DNA of 40,082 bases from NCBI GenBank assembly GCA_937891425.1, contig CALAGD010000014.1:1-40082 (forward strand). The letters are read 5' to 3'. This document shows, piece by piece, positions 8,250-15,896 of the stretch (position 1 is its first letter; each line of letters begins with the position of its first letter). The translations under genes were made by a program, and so were the position numbers. The DNA comes from an uncultured Pigmentiphaga sp. Its GTDB lineage: Bacteria > Pseudomonadota > Gammaproteobacteria > Burkholderiales > Burkholderiaceae_B. Under the pieces are notes generated by a model. The model did not search any database, had not been told where the DNA came from, and was given only the letters and a program-made list of their open reading frames with translations.

Positions 8250-8813
8250 ATGGATTACAGGAACATGGAACTTACCCTCACTCGGGATTGCAAGGCTGTG
8301 CAGATTCCTTGGGCAACCGAGGTCACCCTCCGTGAGGGTACCGTCGTGCGCATTACTCAGCAGATGGGCAACAGCTTCACGGTGTTGTCAGGTGGCAATC
8401 TGTACCGTATCGAGGGTACCGATGCGGATGCGCTCGGTGTGGAAGCGATTTCTCCTGACGCCATACCCAAGGTGGGAGATCCCGATTTCACGCGCGAGTC
8501 GGTCCTCAAGGCTGCCTGGGAACAGTTGGGAACCTGTTTCGATCCCGAGATTCCCGTCGATATCGTCAATCTGGGTCTGGTCTATTCGTGCGAGGCCATC
8601 GAGCTGCCAGAGGGAGGCTTCCGTCTGGAAGTCAGGATGACCGTGACCGCACCAGGCTGCAACATGGGCTTCTTCATCGCGGAAGAGGCGCGCAACAAGC
8701 TGCTGCAGATCCACGGAGTCATGCAAGCCGATGTCCAGCTGGTGTGGGATCCACCCTGGAGCCGGGACATGATGAGTGAGGCAGCCAAATTACAGCTTGG
8801 CATGATGTGGTAG
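8250..8813 (+). CDS. sufT: Putative Fe-S assembly protein SufT (MIP18/DUF59 family)
   Basis: The product has 187 residues. The C-terminal half is a MIP18/DUF59 domain: VLKAAWEQLGTCFDPEIPVDIVNLGLVY at about 85-112 and TVTAPGC with Cys137 at 131-137, ending in VQLVWDPPWSRDMM. The N-terminal ~75 residues match the extension seen in SufT proteins of suf operons. It is thought to help mature Fe-S proteins in the cytoplasm. GGAG lies seven bases before the ATG at 8250; a second ATG at 8265 is possible. A 117-base gap separates it from sufU, and the operon terminator follows within about 60 bases. Confidence 0.93.
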   Translation: MDYRNMELTLTRDCKAVQIPWATEVTLREGTVVRITQQMGNSFTVLSGGNLYRIEGTDADALGVEAISPDAIPKVGDPDFTRESVLKAAWEQLGTCFDPEIPVDIVNLGLVYSCEAIELPEGGFRLEVRMTVTAPGCNMGFFIAEEARNKLLQIHGVMQADVQLVWDPPWSRDMMSEAAKLQLGMMW

Positions 8814-8868
8814 TGTCAGGCATCCCGGCGGCCGGCTCTGGTGCCCGGCTGTCGTAGGAATCCCACTG

Positions 8869-8894
8869 AAGGCCTTCACGTGAAAGGCCTTTTT
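8869..8894 (+). terminator. Rho-independent terminator of the suf operon
   Basis: The eight-base arms AAGGCCTT (8869-8876) and AAGGCCTT (8884-8891) are self-complementary, enclose a seven-base loop and run into a short T tract. The hairpin lies 55 bases after sufT and closes the operon. Confidence 0.8.
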
Positions 8895-8977
8895 CATGCG
8901 CGCGCGCTATTGACGGTGCAGGGCGCGATTGCCTGCAGTATGCTGACCCCATGACATCACGTAGTGGGGGGCGCACC

Positions 8978-9145
8978 ATGTTTCTGGGCAGTAATGTCAT
9001 CCTTTTCTTGACGGTACTTAGTGGCGTGCTCATTATCATCGGCTTCGGGTTTCGCAGCCACAATGGTGGCATCATGCTGCTGGGCATCGGGCTGTTGATC
9101 GCTCTGGGGCTGATCGTACGCAAGGCGCTGGAAGTGTTTGGCTAG
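8978..9145 (+). CDS. Small two-helix membrane protein, function unknown
   Basis: A 55-residue hydrophobic protein is predicted. Two transmembrane segments are evident (about 5-25 and 31-47), joined by a short polar turn (FRSHNGG) and followed by a basic/amphipathic end (VRKALEVFG). I do not recognise a family. The ATG at 8978 follows a G-rich stretch at ribosome-binding distance; an in-frame ATG at 8951 would add nine residues but lacks such a site. It stands alone between the suf terminator and the convergent CoA transferase gene. Composition typical of small membrane proteins makes it plausible as a gene, but this is not certain. Confidence 0.55.
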   Translation: MFLGSNVILFLTVLSGVLIIIGFGFRSHNGGIMLLGIGLLIALGLIVRKALEVFG

Positions 9146-9302
9146 CCTGGCATGTTGCCTTGTTCGCTGCAGTTTCCATTCTGCCGTGGCGGCTGGGGCA
9201 GCGCCGGATGGCGATGTCATCTGCTACGCGAAAACATCCGGCATGGTGGCGCGCCCAGGGCAGGTGGTCTGCCCTGGTGGCTCATCCTGACGACATGGGG
9301 TG

Positions 9303-10514
9303 TCAGACGATGCCGCGGGTACGCAGGTCAGCGATGTCTTCCACCGAGTATCCCAGGCGCCCCAGAATCTCGTCGGTGTGCTCGCCCAGGCTGGGGCCCA
9401 GCCAGCGCGTCTGGCCGGGGGTTGCCTGGAGTTTGGGTACGATGCCTGGCAGGTGCACGGGCTGTCCGTCGGGCAGTTCGAAGCGCTGGATCATGTCGCG
9501 GGCATGGTAATGCGGATCGTTGAAGATGTCGGCGGCGGTATAAATGCGTCCGGCCGGCACCTCGGCTTTCTCGAGTACGTCGAGCACTTCGTTGAGCGAA
9601 TGCTTGCCCGTCCATTCAGAAATGGCGCCGTCGATTTCCTCCACGCGTGCAACGCGCCCTTCGTTATGGGCGAGTTCCGGGTCGTTCGCCAGGTCTTCAC
9701 GGCCGATGGCTGTCATGAGGCGTTTGAAGATGCCATCGCCATTGCCGGCAATGGCGACGTAGCTGCCGTCGGCGCACTGGTAGGTGTTGGACGGGGCGAT
9801 GCCCGGCAGCGACGAGCCCGAGCGTTCGCGAATGTAGCCGAACACCGAGTACTCGGGAATCAGGCTTTCCATTACGGCGAACACCGACTCGTAAAGGGCG
9901 ACATCCACCAGCTGGCCCTTGCCGTTGTTGACCTTCAGGTGGTACATGGCCAGCAGCGCGCCGATGGTTCCGTACAGTGAAGCGAGTGTGTCGCCCAGGC
10001 TAACCCCCGTGCGTACTGGGGGGCGGTCGGGAAACCCGGTGGTGTAGCGCAATCCTGCCATGCACTCGGCGATGGCCGCGAACCCTGGCCGATGGCGGTA
10101 GGGGCCGGTCTGGCCGTACCCTGAAATGCGCACCATGATGAGGCTGGGGTTGATGGCGGACAGGTCTTCCCACCCGATGCCCCATTTCTCGAGCGTTCCT
10201 GGACGGAAGTTCTCGATTACGATGTCGACATCAGCAGCGAGCTTGCGAATGATGTCGCGTGCCTCCTCGCTCTTGAGGTCGAGTGTCAGCGACTTCTTGT
10301 TGCGGCTCTGCGTATACCACCACAGGGAAGTACCTTTATGCAGCTTGCGCCACTTGCGTAACGGATCGCCTTGTTGCGGTGGTTCGACCTTGATCACTTC
10401 TGCACCGAACTGCGCGAGCAGCGACCCGGCATAAGGCCCGGCGATCAGCGCTCCAAGCTCAAGCACCTTGACCCCTGCCAGAGCATCCGTATGGTTCGTA
10501 TCGGTGTTTTGCAT
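9303..10514 (-). CDS. CaiB/BaiF family (class III) CoA transferase
   Basis: This is a 403-residue class III CoA transferase, which moves CoA between carboxylic acids in the cytoplasm. Family hallmarks are the N-terminal VKVLELGALIAGPYAGSLLAQFGAEVIKVE, NKKSLTLDLKS, the IENFRPGTLEKWGIGW segment, SGYGQTGPY, and Asp175 in SLGDTLASLYG, which aligns with the catalytic aspartate of formyl-CoA transferase. The end (VPKLQATPGQTRWLGPSLGEHTDEIL) is also typical. The substrate cannot be inferred, since no dehydrogenase, hydratase or dicarboxylate transporter lies beside it. AGGAAA precedes the ATG on the minus strand. The gene is convergent with the small membrane protein and divergent from the OpgC-like gene. 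Confidence 0.93.
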   Translation of the reverse strand: MQNTDTNHTDALAGVKVLELGALIAGPYAGSLLAQFGAEVIKVEPPQQGDPLRKWRKLHKGTSLWWYTQSRNKKSLTLDLKSEEARDIIRKLAADVDIVIENFRPGTLEKWGIGWEDLSAINPSLIMVRISGYGQTGPYRHRPGFAAIAECMAGLRYTTGFPDRPPVRTGVSLGDTLASLYGTIGALLAMYHLKVNNGKGQLVDVALYESVFAVMESLIPEYSVFGYIRERSGSSLPGIAPSNTYQCADGSYVAIAGNGDGIFKRLMTAIGREDLANDPELAHNEGRVARVEEIDGAISEWTGKHSLNEVLDVLEKAEVPAGRIYTAADIFNDPHYHARDMIQRFELPDGQPVHLPGIVPKLQATPGQTRWLGPSLGEHTDEILGRLGYSVEDIADLRTRGIV

Positions 10515-10860
10515 GCGGGTTTCCTATTGTAAGGATCACGAACGCCCAGCGGTGACCACGCCCATGCACCCCTGTCGGCACGCCTGCCGTGCCTGGGACT
10601 GAAGCCGGGCGTCCTCCCGTGATCACCACTGGGGATCCTGGATGGGCGAAACATTCGTACGCAATGTTACTCCGTGGGCATCGAACTTGCGCAAAGGCCA
10701 TTGGTCCATATGCCTCCCATAGCGCCAGACTGAGCGAAAGACTTTCCACCTGGGGTGACTGAACTGGCAACCGGAAGGAGGAGGGGGACGAGGACGTTCC
10801 CGAAGGTTTCCTGCGGGTGCCCGATGGGGCGGCCGTCAGGCTGCTGTCATTGCTTCATGT
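10515..10860. other. Divergent intergenic region
   Basis: The 346 bases between the CoA transferase (minus) and the OpgC-like gene (plus) contain no supportable gene. An inverted repeat AACATT-N7-AATGTT at 10650-10668 is the only obvious symmetrical element and could be an operator for either gene. I do not see a strong sigma70 promoter. Confidence 0.5.
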
Positions 10861-12060
10861 ATGCAGAATCGATCCTATCCGATAGATGTATTCAGAGGCC
10901 TTGCGCTTGTCTTCATCGTCGTCAACCATGTCGCTGGCAGCGTGCTGGCGTGGGGGACCAGCCGCAATTTCGGCATATCCGACGCCAGCGAGCAGTTCGT
11001 GTTTCTCGCGGGACTGGTCACGGCGCTGGCCTACACCGGGCTTGCCCACAAGCGGGGCGTATCCGCAGCTGATCACCGCTTTCGCCATCGCGCCTGGGAA
11101 ATCTACTGCGCGTTCCTGGTTACTGCCGCACTCATGTTCATGAGCGGCGGGGTATTGTTGTGGCTGGGCATGGAGACGCCCGCATTCCATGGCTCGGAAA
11201 TAAAGGCTTTCGTAGCGGCTCCGGGGCGGGCGATGTTCGAGGTGGTGACGCTGCAGCGTCAGCCCTTCTTCTCGGACATCCTCCCCATGTATGTGTTCTT
11301 CGCACTGCTGACGCCCTACTGGATGCGCCTGGCGCGGCGGTCATGGAAGATCCTGCTAGTGCTGAGCCTGGCGCTATGGATGCTTGCTCCCTGGCTTGCT
11401 CATGTTCTGCCCAGCGTTACCGGTCCATGGACGTTCAATCCGTTTGCCTGGCAGCTGGTATTTACGCTCGGGTTGATTGTGGGTACACATCGTCATCTGC
11501 TGGAGATGGGCACACAGCGCTGCCGGCGGATTCTGACTGCTTTGGCCGTCGCGATCGTGCTTTCAGGAGCAGTGTTCTTGCTCTTCTCCTATCATGAGAA
11601 CATGCGGCAGCTCTTTGTCTCGTCCTGGTTCGACCATGGCGTGGCTACCTTCTCGAAAAGCAACGCGTCGCTGGTGCGGGTCGCAAACTTCGTGGCCATG
11701 GGCTGGCTGGTGTACCTGGCGGCGCAGCGTGGATGGCTCGATGCCCTGTTGCGTCGGCTGACCTGGCTGGCCACGGTGGGTCGAAATGGCCTGGTGTGCT
11801 TCGTGGGGGGTACCGTCATTTCGATACTGGCCGAGACAGTATCGCATCTTCTGGCCGGCGGTACGCCGGATGCGGCAAGCGCGCTGCTTGCCGATATGCT
11901 GGCGATTACATCGCTGCTGGCCCTGGCCGCCGTCGCCGATGTGTGGAAACACCGTTCCCGGAAAGAAGTTCATGAGCACCTTCCCATGCCGGCAGCGACA
12001 TGGCCAGGCGGCACGATGACCGAGCGCGGTTTCAGGACGGTGGCCAGGGTTCCTGACTGA
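10861..12060 (+). CDS. opgC: OpgC-domain membrane acyltransferase
   Basis: The product is a 399-residue integral membrane protein with about ten hydrophobic segments. The N-terminus RSYPIDVFRGLALVFIVVNHV and the following SEQFVFLAGLVTALAY match the OpgC/acyltransferase-3-like family, and FFSDILPMYVFFALLTPYWM is typical of OpgC. OpgC proteins succinylate or otherwise acylate osmoregulated periplasmic glucans at the inner membrane. The presence of opgD, opgG and opgH 2-8 kb downstream supports this role. The last ~35 residues are hydrophilic and variable. No good ribosome binding site is seen before the ATG. The 3' end overlaps the convergent GntR gene by 29 bases. Confidence 0.85.
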   Translation: MQNRSYPIDVFRGLALVFIVVNHVAGSVLAWGTSRNFGISDASEQFVFLAGLVTALAYTGLAHKRGVSAADHRFRHRAWEIYCAFLVTAALMFMSGGVLLWLGMETPAFHGSEIKAFVAAPGRAMFEVVTLQRQPFFSDILPMYVFFALLTPYWMRLARRSWKILLVLSLALWMLAPWLAHVLPSVTGPWTFNPFAWQLVFTLGLIVGTHRHLLEMGTQRCRRILTALAVAIVLSGAVFLLFSYHENMRQLFVSSWFDHGVATFSKSNASLVRVANFVAMGWLVYLAAQRGWLDALLRRLTWLATVGRNGLVCFVGGTVISILAETVSHLLAGGTPDAASALLADMLAITSLLALAAVADVWKHRSRKEVHEHLPMPAATWPGGTMTERGFRTVARVPD

Positions 12061-12805
12061 CGATCTGCAGCACGGCCCGGGTGCGCCCCGCGCCCCCGGA
12101 CGCAACGTTGGGGCGGTCGCCGGCAATCTCCTGGAAGAGTCGATGCTTGTTGTCGCGGCTGCGGCGGGCATGTTCGCGCATCAGGCTCTCGACCCGGCTG
12201 CCTTCGCCCGCCTGCAGCGCACGGAGAATGTCTTCGTGGTCCTGCTGGGCGCGCAGGATGAACTCCAGCTCCAGTTGGGGCACGGCACCATGTACCACCA
12301 AACCACTGGGGTCGGCCAGAGGCAGCCGCGTGACATGATGGAATGCACTGGTCAATGAGGCATTTCCTGCCGTTTCGACGATCAGCAGATGAAACCGCCG
12401 ATTCATTGCTGCCCACCGGGCACGGTCGAAGGGGTGTTCGAGTCGTCTGGCATCTTCTACCAGCGCCCGGCCGTCATCGATGCACTGCTGCAGCACGGCG
12501 CGCGTTTCGCTGGACAGGCCACGTTCCGCGATGATGCGCGCTGCCATGCCTTCGAGCGTACCGCGTACGTCGATCGCATCGATGATGGCTTGCAGGTCGA
12601 GGCTGCGTACCCGGAAACCACGCGTAGGAAGCCGTTCGAGCAGGCCCTCTTCGGCCAGCTCTTCGAATGCCAGACGTACCGGTGTGCGCGACACGCCCAG
12701 CTCGGCGGCAACCTGCAGTTCGGTAACGCGTTCTCCAGGATGGTAGGCTCCCGACGTGATGCGCCGTCGGAGTTCGTTGGCAACTGTCTGGATTTGCGTG
12801 GCCAT
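12032..12805 (-). CDS. GntR-family regulator, FCD subfamily
   Basis: This 257-residue transcription factor has an N-terminal winged helix-turn-helix at about 5-70: IQTVANELRRRITSGAYHPGERVTELQVAAELGVSRTPVRLAFEELAEEGLLERLPTRGFRV. The all-helical FCD ligand-binding domain follows at about 75-220, with DVRGTLEGMAARI, the metal-site-type segment MNRRFHLLIVETAGN, and a conserved QDHEDILRAL. FCD regulators usually sense small organic acids; the effector is unknown. The start at 12805 gives the usual domain spacing, but no ribosome binding site is obvious and in-frame ATG codons lie up to about 200 bases upstream. Possible operators with GCATGC cores sit at 12876-12964. Confidence 0.9.
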   Translation of the reverse strand: MATQIQTVANELRRRITSGAYHPGERVTELQVAAELGVSRTPVRLAFEELAEEGLLERLPTRGFRVRSLDLQAIIDAIDVRGTLEGMAARIIAERGLSSETRAVLQQCIDDGRALVEDARRLEHPFDRARWAAMNRRFHLLIVETAGNASLTSAFHHVTRLPLADPSGLVVHGAVPQLELEFILRAQQDHEDILRALQAGEGSRVESLMREHARRSRDNKHRLFQEIAGDRPNVASGGAGRTRAVLQIVSQEPWPPS

Positions 12806-12903
12806 GGATGAGGCGGCAGGAAGGCAGGGAACGGGGACGCTAACCGAGGGTGTGTACGTCGACGCGCGAATGATAGCATGCGACACGTTCGGGCTGACGG
12901 CAG

Positions 12904-12915
12904 ATTGCATGCAAT
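12904..12915. promoter_or_regulatory. Candidate GntR/FCD operator
   Basis: ATTGCATGCAAT is a perfect 12-base palindrome about 100 bases upstream of the GntR start. It resembles the ATTGTATACAAT-like sites known for several FCD regulators. A degenerate copy, ATTGCATGCGCT, lies at 12956-12967 and a third GCATGC core at 12876-12881. Autoregulation is inferred. Confidence 0.4.
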
Positions 12916-13161
12916 GAAGAGGTTTCAATGGTGCCGGCACGTTCACCATTCTCTGATTGCATGCGCTAGTGCGGGGCGGTCCGCTTACCCTGGCCGGGTC
13001 CGGGCGCAAGCGTACTTCAGCCGCAAGAGGAGCGTCGTGCGTACCTCCCTGGCGCGCGTGTATTGCGGGCTCAGTATGACGGGACGCGCGTTACGCGAGC
13101 TTGATGAGGGGAGTGTGGCGGGCTCGTGTTCGCGGGCAAAGCCGATGGTTGCGCAGGCTAC

Positions 13162-13190
13162 TTGCGCAACAGAAGCATGCGTGGTATAGT
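13162..13190 (+). promoter_or_regulatory. tRNA-Pro promoter
   Basis: TTGCGC (13162-13167), a 17-base spacer and TATAGT (13185-13190) stand 10 bases before the tRNA. The -10 box is strong and the -35 box is moderate. Confidence 0.6.
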
Positions 13191-13198
13191 TTCAGTCT

Positions 13199-13277
<79 letters not shown>

Positions 13278-13317
13278 ATTCTGAAGTTCTTGGTTCATAA
13301 AATCAGGTTCTTTTCCA

Positions 13318-13348
13318 AACCCGGCAACCACAAGTTGCCGGGTTTTTT
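13318..13348 (+). terminator. Rho-independent terminator after tRNA-Pro
   Basis: The 11-base arms AACCCGGCAAC (13318-13328) and GTTGCCGGGTT (13334-13344) form a perfect stem with a five-base loop, followed by TTTT. It ends the tRNA transcript. Confidence 0.9.
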
Positions 13349-13504
13349 CATTTGTGTGGCTGCGACCGTAGCGCGGCGCCAAGGTTTGCGCCATCATGTC
13401 GCATCGAAACGGGCTGCGATAAACTAGCCTGTTGCTGGCGGGGCCATTGCAGAGGTCGCGCGCCAGCGTCCAAGGCATGCAGGTTGGCGACGAGGTCAGG
13501 CGTA

Positions 13505-14005
13505 ATGAACCACAATACGAACAACAGGTGTGGCGCGCACCGCCACCAGCACTTCAAGTTCAGCAAATGGGCCATAGGGGCCCTTTGGTTGGCAGCTCAG
13601 GTGTTGGCGCCGGCTCAAGGCAGCGAGCCCGCACCCAGCGGGGTGCCAGCCCCCGTGAACGTGACTTCCCGGGTTTTGCTGCAGACGGCCACCACATGGG
13701 CGGGCCAGCCGCTGGACATGCCGCACGGCAATGTGGAAGTCACGGCGATGGAAATCGAGCTTGCGCCGGGTGCCGAGACCGGGTGGCACTCCCATCCTGT
13801 GCCGTCGTTGGCGTATGTACTCGATGGTGAACTTGAAATCACGCTCAAGGACGGACGCACACAGTCTGCCCGGCCCGGGCAGGCACTGGTGGAAGTAAGT
13901 CAGCTGGTCCACAACGGCCGCAACGCAGGCGAGGGGCCGGTACGGCTGGTGGTCTTCTACGTTGCTCCACCTGGCACGCCTCTGTCGCACGCGGCCGGCG
14001 AGTGA
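13505..14005 (+). CDS. Exported cupin-domain protein
   Basis: The protein has 166 residues. A hydrophobic stretch at about 19-38 (FSKWAIGALWLAAQVLAPAQG) after a basic N-terminus looks like a signal peptide, so a periplasmic location is likely. A single cupin-2 barrel covers about 75-158, with the metal-site histidines in GWHSHPVP (95, 97), the GELEITLKDG strand, and QLVHNGRN with His136. Such small cupins are often sugar-, thiol- or antibiotic-related, but no substrate can be assigned. The ATG at 13505 follows GAGG at about nine bases. It is convergent with opgD, and a glucan-related role is possible only by location. Confidence 0.85.
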   Translation: MNHNTNNRCGAHRHQHFKFSKWAIGALWLAAQVLAPAQGSEPAPSGVPAPVNVTSRVLLQTATTWAGQPLDMPHGNVEVTAMEIELAPGAETGWHSHPVPSLAYVLDGELEITLKDGRTQSARPGQALVEVSQLVHNGRNAGEGPVRLVVFYVAPPGTPLSHAAGE

Positions 14006-14140
14006 TCTCCGCAGTTACGCGCCCGGCGTTGAACCTGGCCTTGGCGGCACATTTTTCGTGGGTACGCTGCGCGCAGCGGGGCGCAGGCTCCCTGCTGCGC
14101 GAACTGACCCTGGGATCAGCTGTCTGTCGTGCCCCGTCGA

Positions 14141-15748
14141 TTACTTCGGCGCCGTTGCCTGCGGGTGAAACTGGTATGCCCAGGTTTCGCTCAGTGGCTC
14201 TCCTTCCCTTGAGCGCAGATACAGTCGCATCTCGATGGGCTCGTCGTAGCGGTCGGGAGTGAAATCGAACTGCGCCCGCCAGTGACCGGGAATGTCGTCC
14301 GGTACGGCCTCGGTGAACACATACGAGAACTTCCCTTGTGACGCCCACAGGACTGCTTCGGGCCGTTCGCCAAAGGCCAGCGTGGTCAGCGGGCCTCCCA
14401 GGAACTCCACCATGAACTTGGTCACGCCCTGTGGGCGGGGCTGACCCGGTTGCCCCCCGCGACCGATGCGTGTGGCCACCGTGCGTGCCAGGGGCGATGG
14501 ATAGGGCTCGTCGGCAAGCCAGTGCAGGCGATACGACAGATCGTACCGGTTGCCTTTCAACGCGGGCTCTTCCGGCACCCACATCGCGACGATGTTGTCG
14601 TGAATCTCGTCGTCAGTCGGAATCTCGATGAGCTGTACGGCGCCCGGGCCCCAGTTGCCGAGCGGCTCCACCCACAGGCTGGGGCGACGCTGGTAGTGCA
14701 CGCCATCAAGGTAGTGGTCGAATTCGCGGTCGCGCTGCAGCAGCCCGAAGCCCTGGGGGTTGTTGTCGACGAAGGACGACACAATGGTGCGCGGCGGATT
14801 GTTCAGCGGGCGCCAGATACGTTCGCCGGTATGCGTCCAGAGCGCAAGTCCGTCAGAGTCGTGTACTTCGGGACGCCAGTCGACGAGGCCTGGCCTGGCT
14901 TTCTCGGAGAACCAGTACATCGATGTCAACGGTGCAAGGCCAAGGCGGTCGATGTTCTCCCGCAGGAACAAGGTTGCCTTTACGTCCATGATGACGCCGG
15001 TCTCGCGGCGCATGACGAAGCGGTAGGCCCCGGTCAGGCTGGGCCCCTCCAGCAGTGCGTACACGACCACCGGGCTGCCGGGGGATGCAGGAGGTTCGAA
15101 ATACACCTCGCGAAATGCGGGGAATTCTTCAGCCTTGCCATGCACCGCCGGATTCACCGCCACGCCCCTTGCGGACAGCCCGTACTGATACAGTTCGCCG
15201 ATCGCGCGAAAATACGATGCCCCGAGGAACGCCACCCAGTCGTTCGTCTTCCAGTCGAGCCCGCCGGGCCCGGCGAGCCGGCTTTCCTGGAAGCGGAAGC
15301 CGGCGAAGCCGCTACCGCGCGGCAGCTCGTGCGCCGGGCTGTCTGGCGGCATGTCGAAGTAGCGTTCGTCGTAAATGATTTCGCGCGCAGTGCCGGTGGC
15401 CGGATCCAGTACATGCAGCTGTTGTGGTATCCGGAAAAAACGGCCAAGATGGAAAAATGTAACCGGGAACTCACCCGGCCCATCCGCGAACAGTGCGAGT
15501 TCAGGCTTGAAGCGGATCTTGCCGTGGGCGTCGTAGTCGATGCGGTCGAGCACGTCCTGGGGCAGGGGTGGAGGAGGAACGTAGGCACCTTGGGCGCGTT
15601 GTCGGGCTTTCTCGACCAGTCCCTCATAAGAGAAGGGGATGGGCGTGCCGAAGCTGAGCCTCGTGGCCGGGTCGGAGGCCCAGGCACGCAACGTGGGTAG
15701 CGAAACCGCAACGGTGGCAACGGTGAGGAATTGGCGGCGAGTGAGCAT
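14141..15748 (-). CDS. opgD: Periplasmic glucan biosynthesis protein OpgD, Tat-exported
   Basis: This 535-residue protein belongs to the OpgG/OpgD family that shapes the backbone of osmoregulated periplasmic glucans. The N-terminus MLTRRQFLTVATVAVSLP is a twin-arginine (Tat) signal with Arg4-Arg5, a feature of OpgD rather than OpgG. The family core follows: SFLGASYFR-like AFLGASYFRAIGELYQYGLSARG, a VYALLEGPSLTGAYRF segment, the GLAPLTSMYWF motif, PEVHDSDGLALWT, GERIWRPLNNP and the NNPQGFGLLQRDR motif, ending SETWAYQFHP. It is divergent from opgG; the 148-base gap to the chosen opgG start must hold both promoters. Together with OpgG and OpgH it suggests a complete glucan pathway. Confidence 0.95.
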   Translation of the reverse strand: MLTRRQFLTVATVAVSLPTLRAWASDPATRLSFGTPIPFSYEGLVEKARQRAQGAYVPPPPLPQDVLDRIDYDAHGKIRFKPELALFADGPGEFPVTFFHLGRFFRIPQQLHVLDPATGTAREIIYDERYFDMPPDSPAHELPRGSGFAGFRFQESRLAGPGGLDWKTNDWVAFLGASYFRAIGELYQYGLSARGVAVNPAVHGKAEEFPAFREVYFEPPASPGSPVVVYALLEGPSLTGAYRFVMRRETGVIMDVKATLFLRENIDRLGLAPLTSMYWFSEKARPGLVDWRPEVHDSDGLALWTHTGERIWRPLNNPPRTIVSSFVDNNPQGFGLLQRDREFDHYLDGVHYQRRPSLWVEPLGNWGPGAVQLIEIPTDDEIHDNIVAMWVPEEPALKGNRYDLSYRLHWLADEPYPSPLARTVATRIGRGGQPGQPRPQGVTKFMVEFLGGPLTTLAFGERPEAVLWASQGKFSYVFTEAVPDDIPGHWRAQFDFTPDRYDEPIEMRLYLRSREGEPLSETWAYQFHPQATAPK

Positions 15749-15896
15749 GTAAGCCTGAAGACAGTTTTGCAGCAGTTCTTTACAGAGTTTTAACCACTAT
15801 TGTGCAACAATCCTTCGCGCTGCGAATGCAATCATGTTTTCAATGTTTAACAAGCGTTTCTCCATTGCAGAGGTTCGGTTGCGACTGGTCCAGATC

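Noticed and set aside
12878..13189. Possible 103-residue gene before tRNA-Pro
   Set aside because: No ribosome binding site, Arg/Cys-rich composition typical of chance frames, and it overlaps the candidate operators and the tRNA promoter.
14450..15700. Plus-strand frame of 416 codons
   Set aside because: Antisense of opgD, whose protein is strongly conserved on the minus strand.
15799..15811. ATTGT-N3-ACAAT repeat between opgD and opgG
   Set aside because: Arms of only five bases in an AT-rich promoter region; likely by chance.
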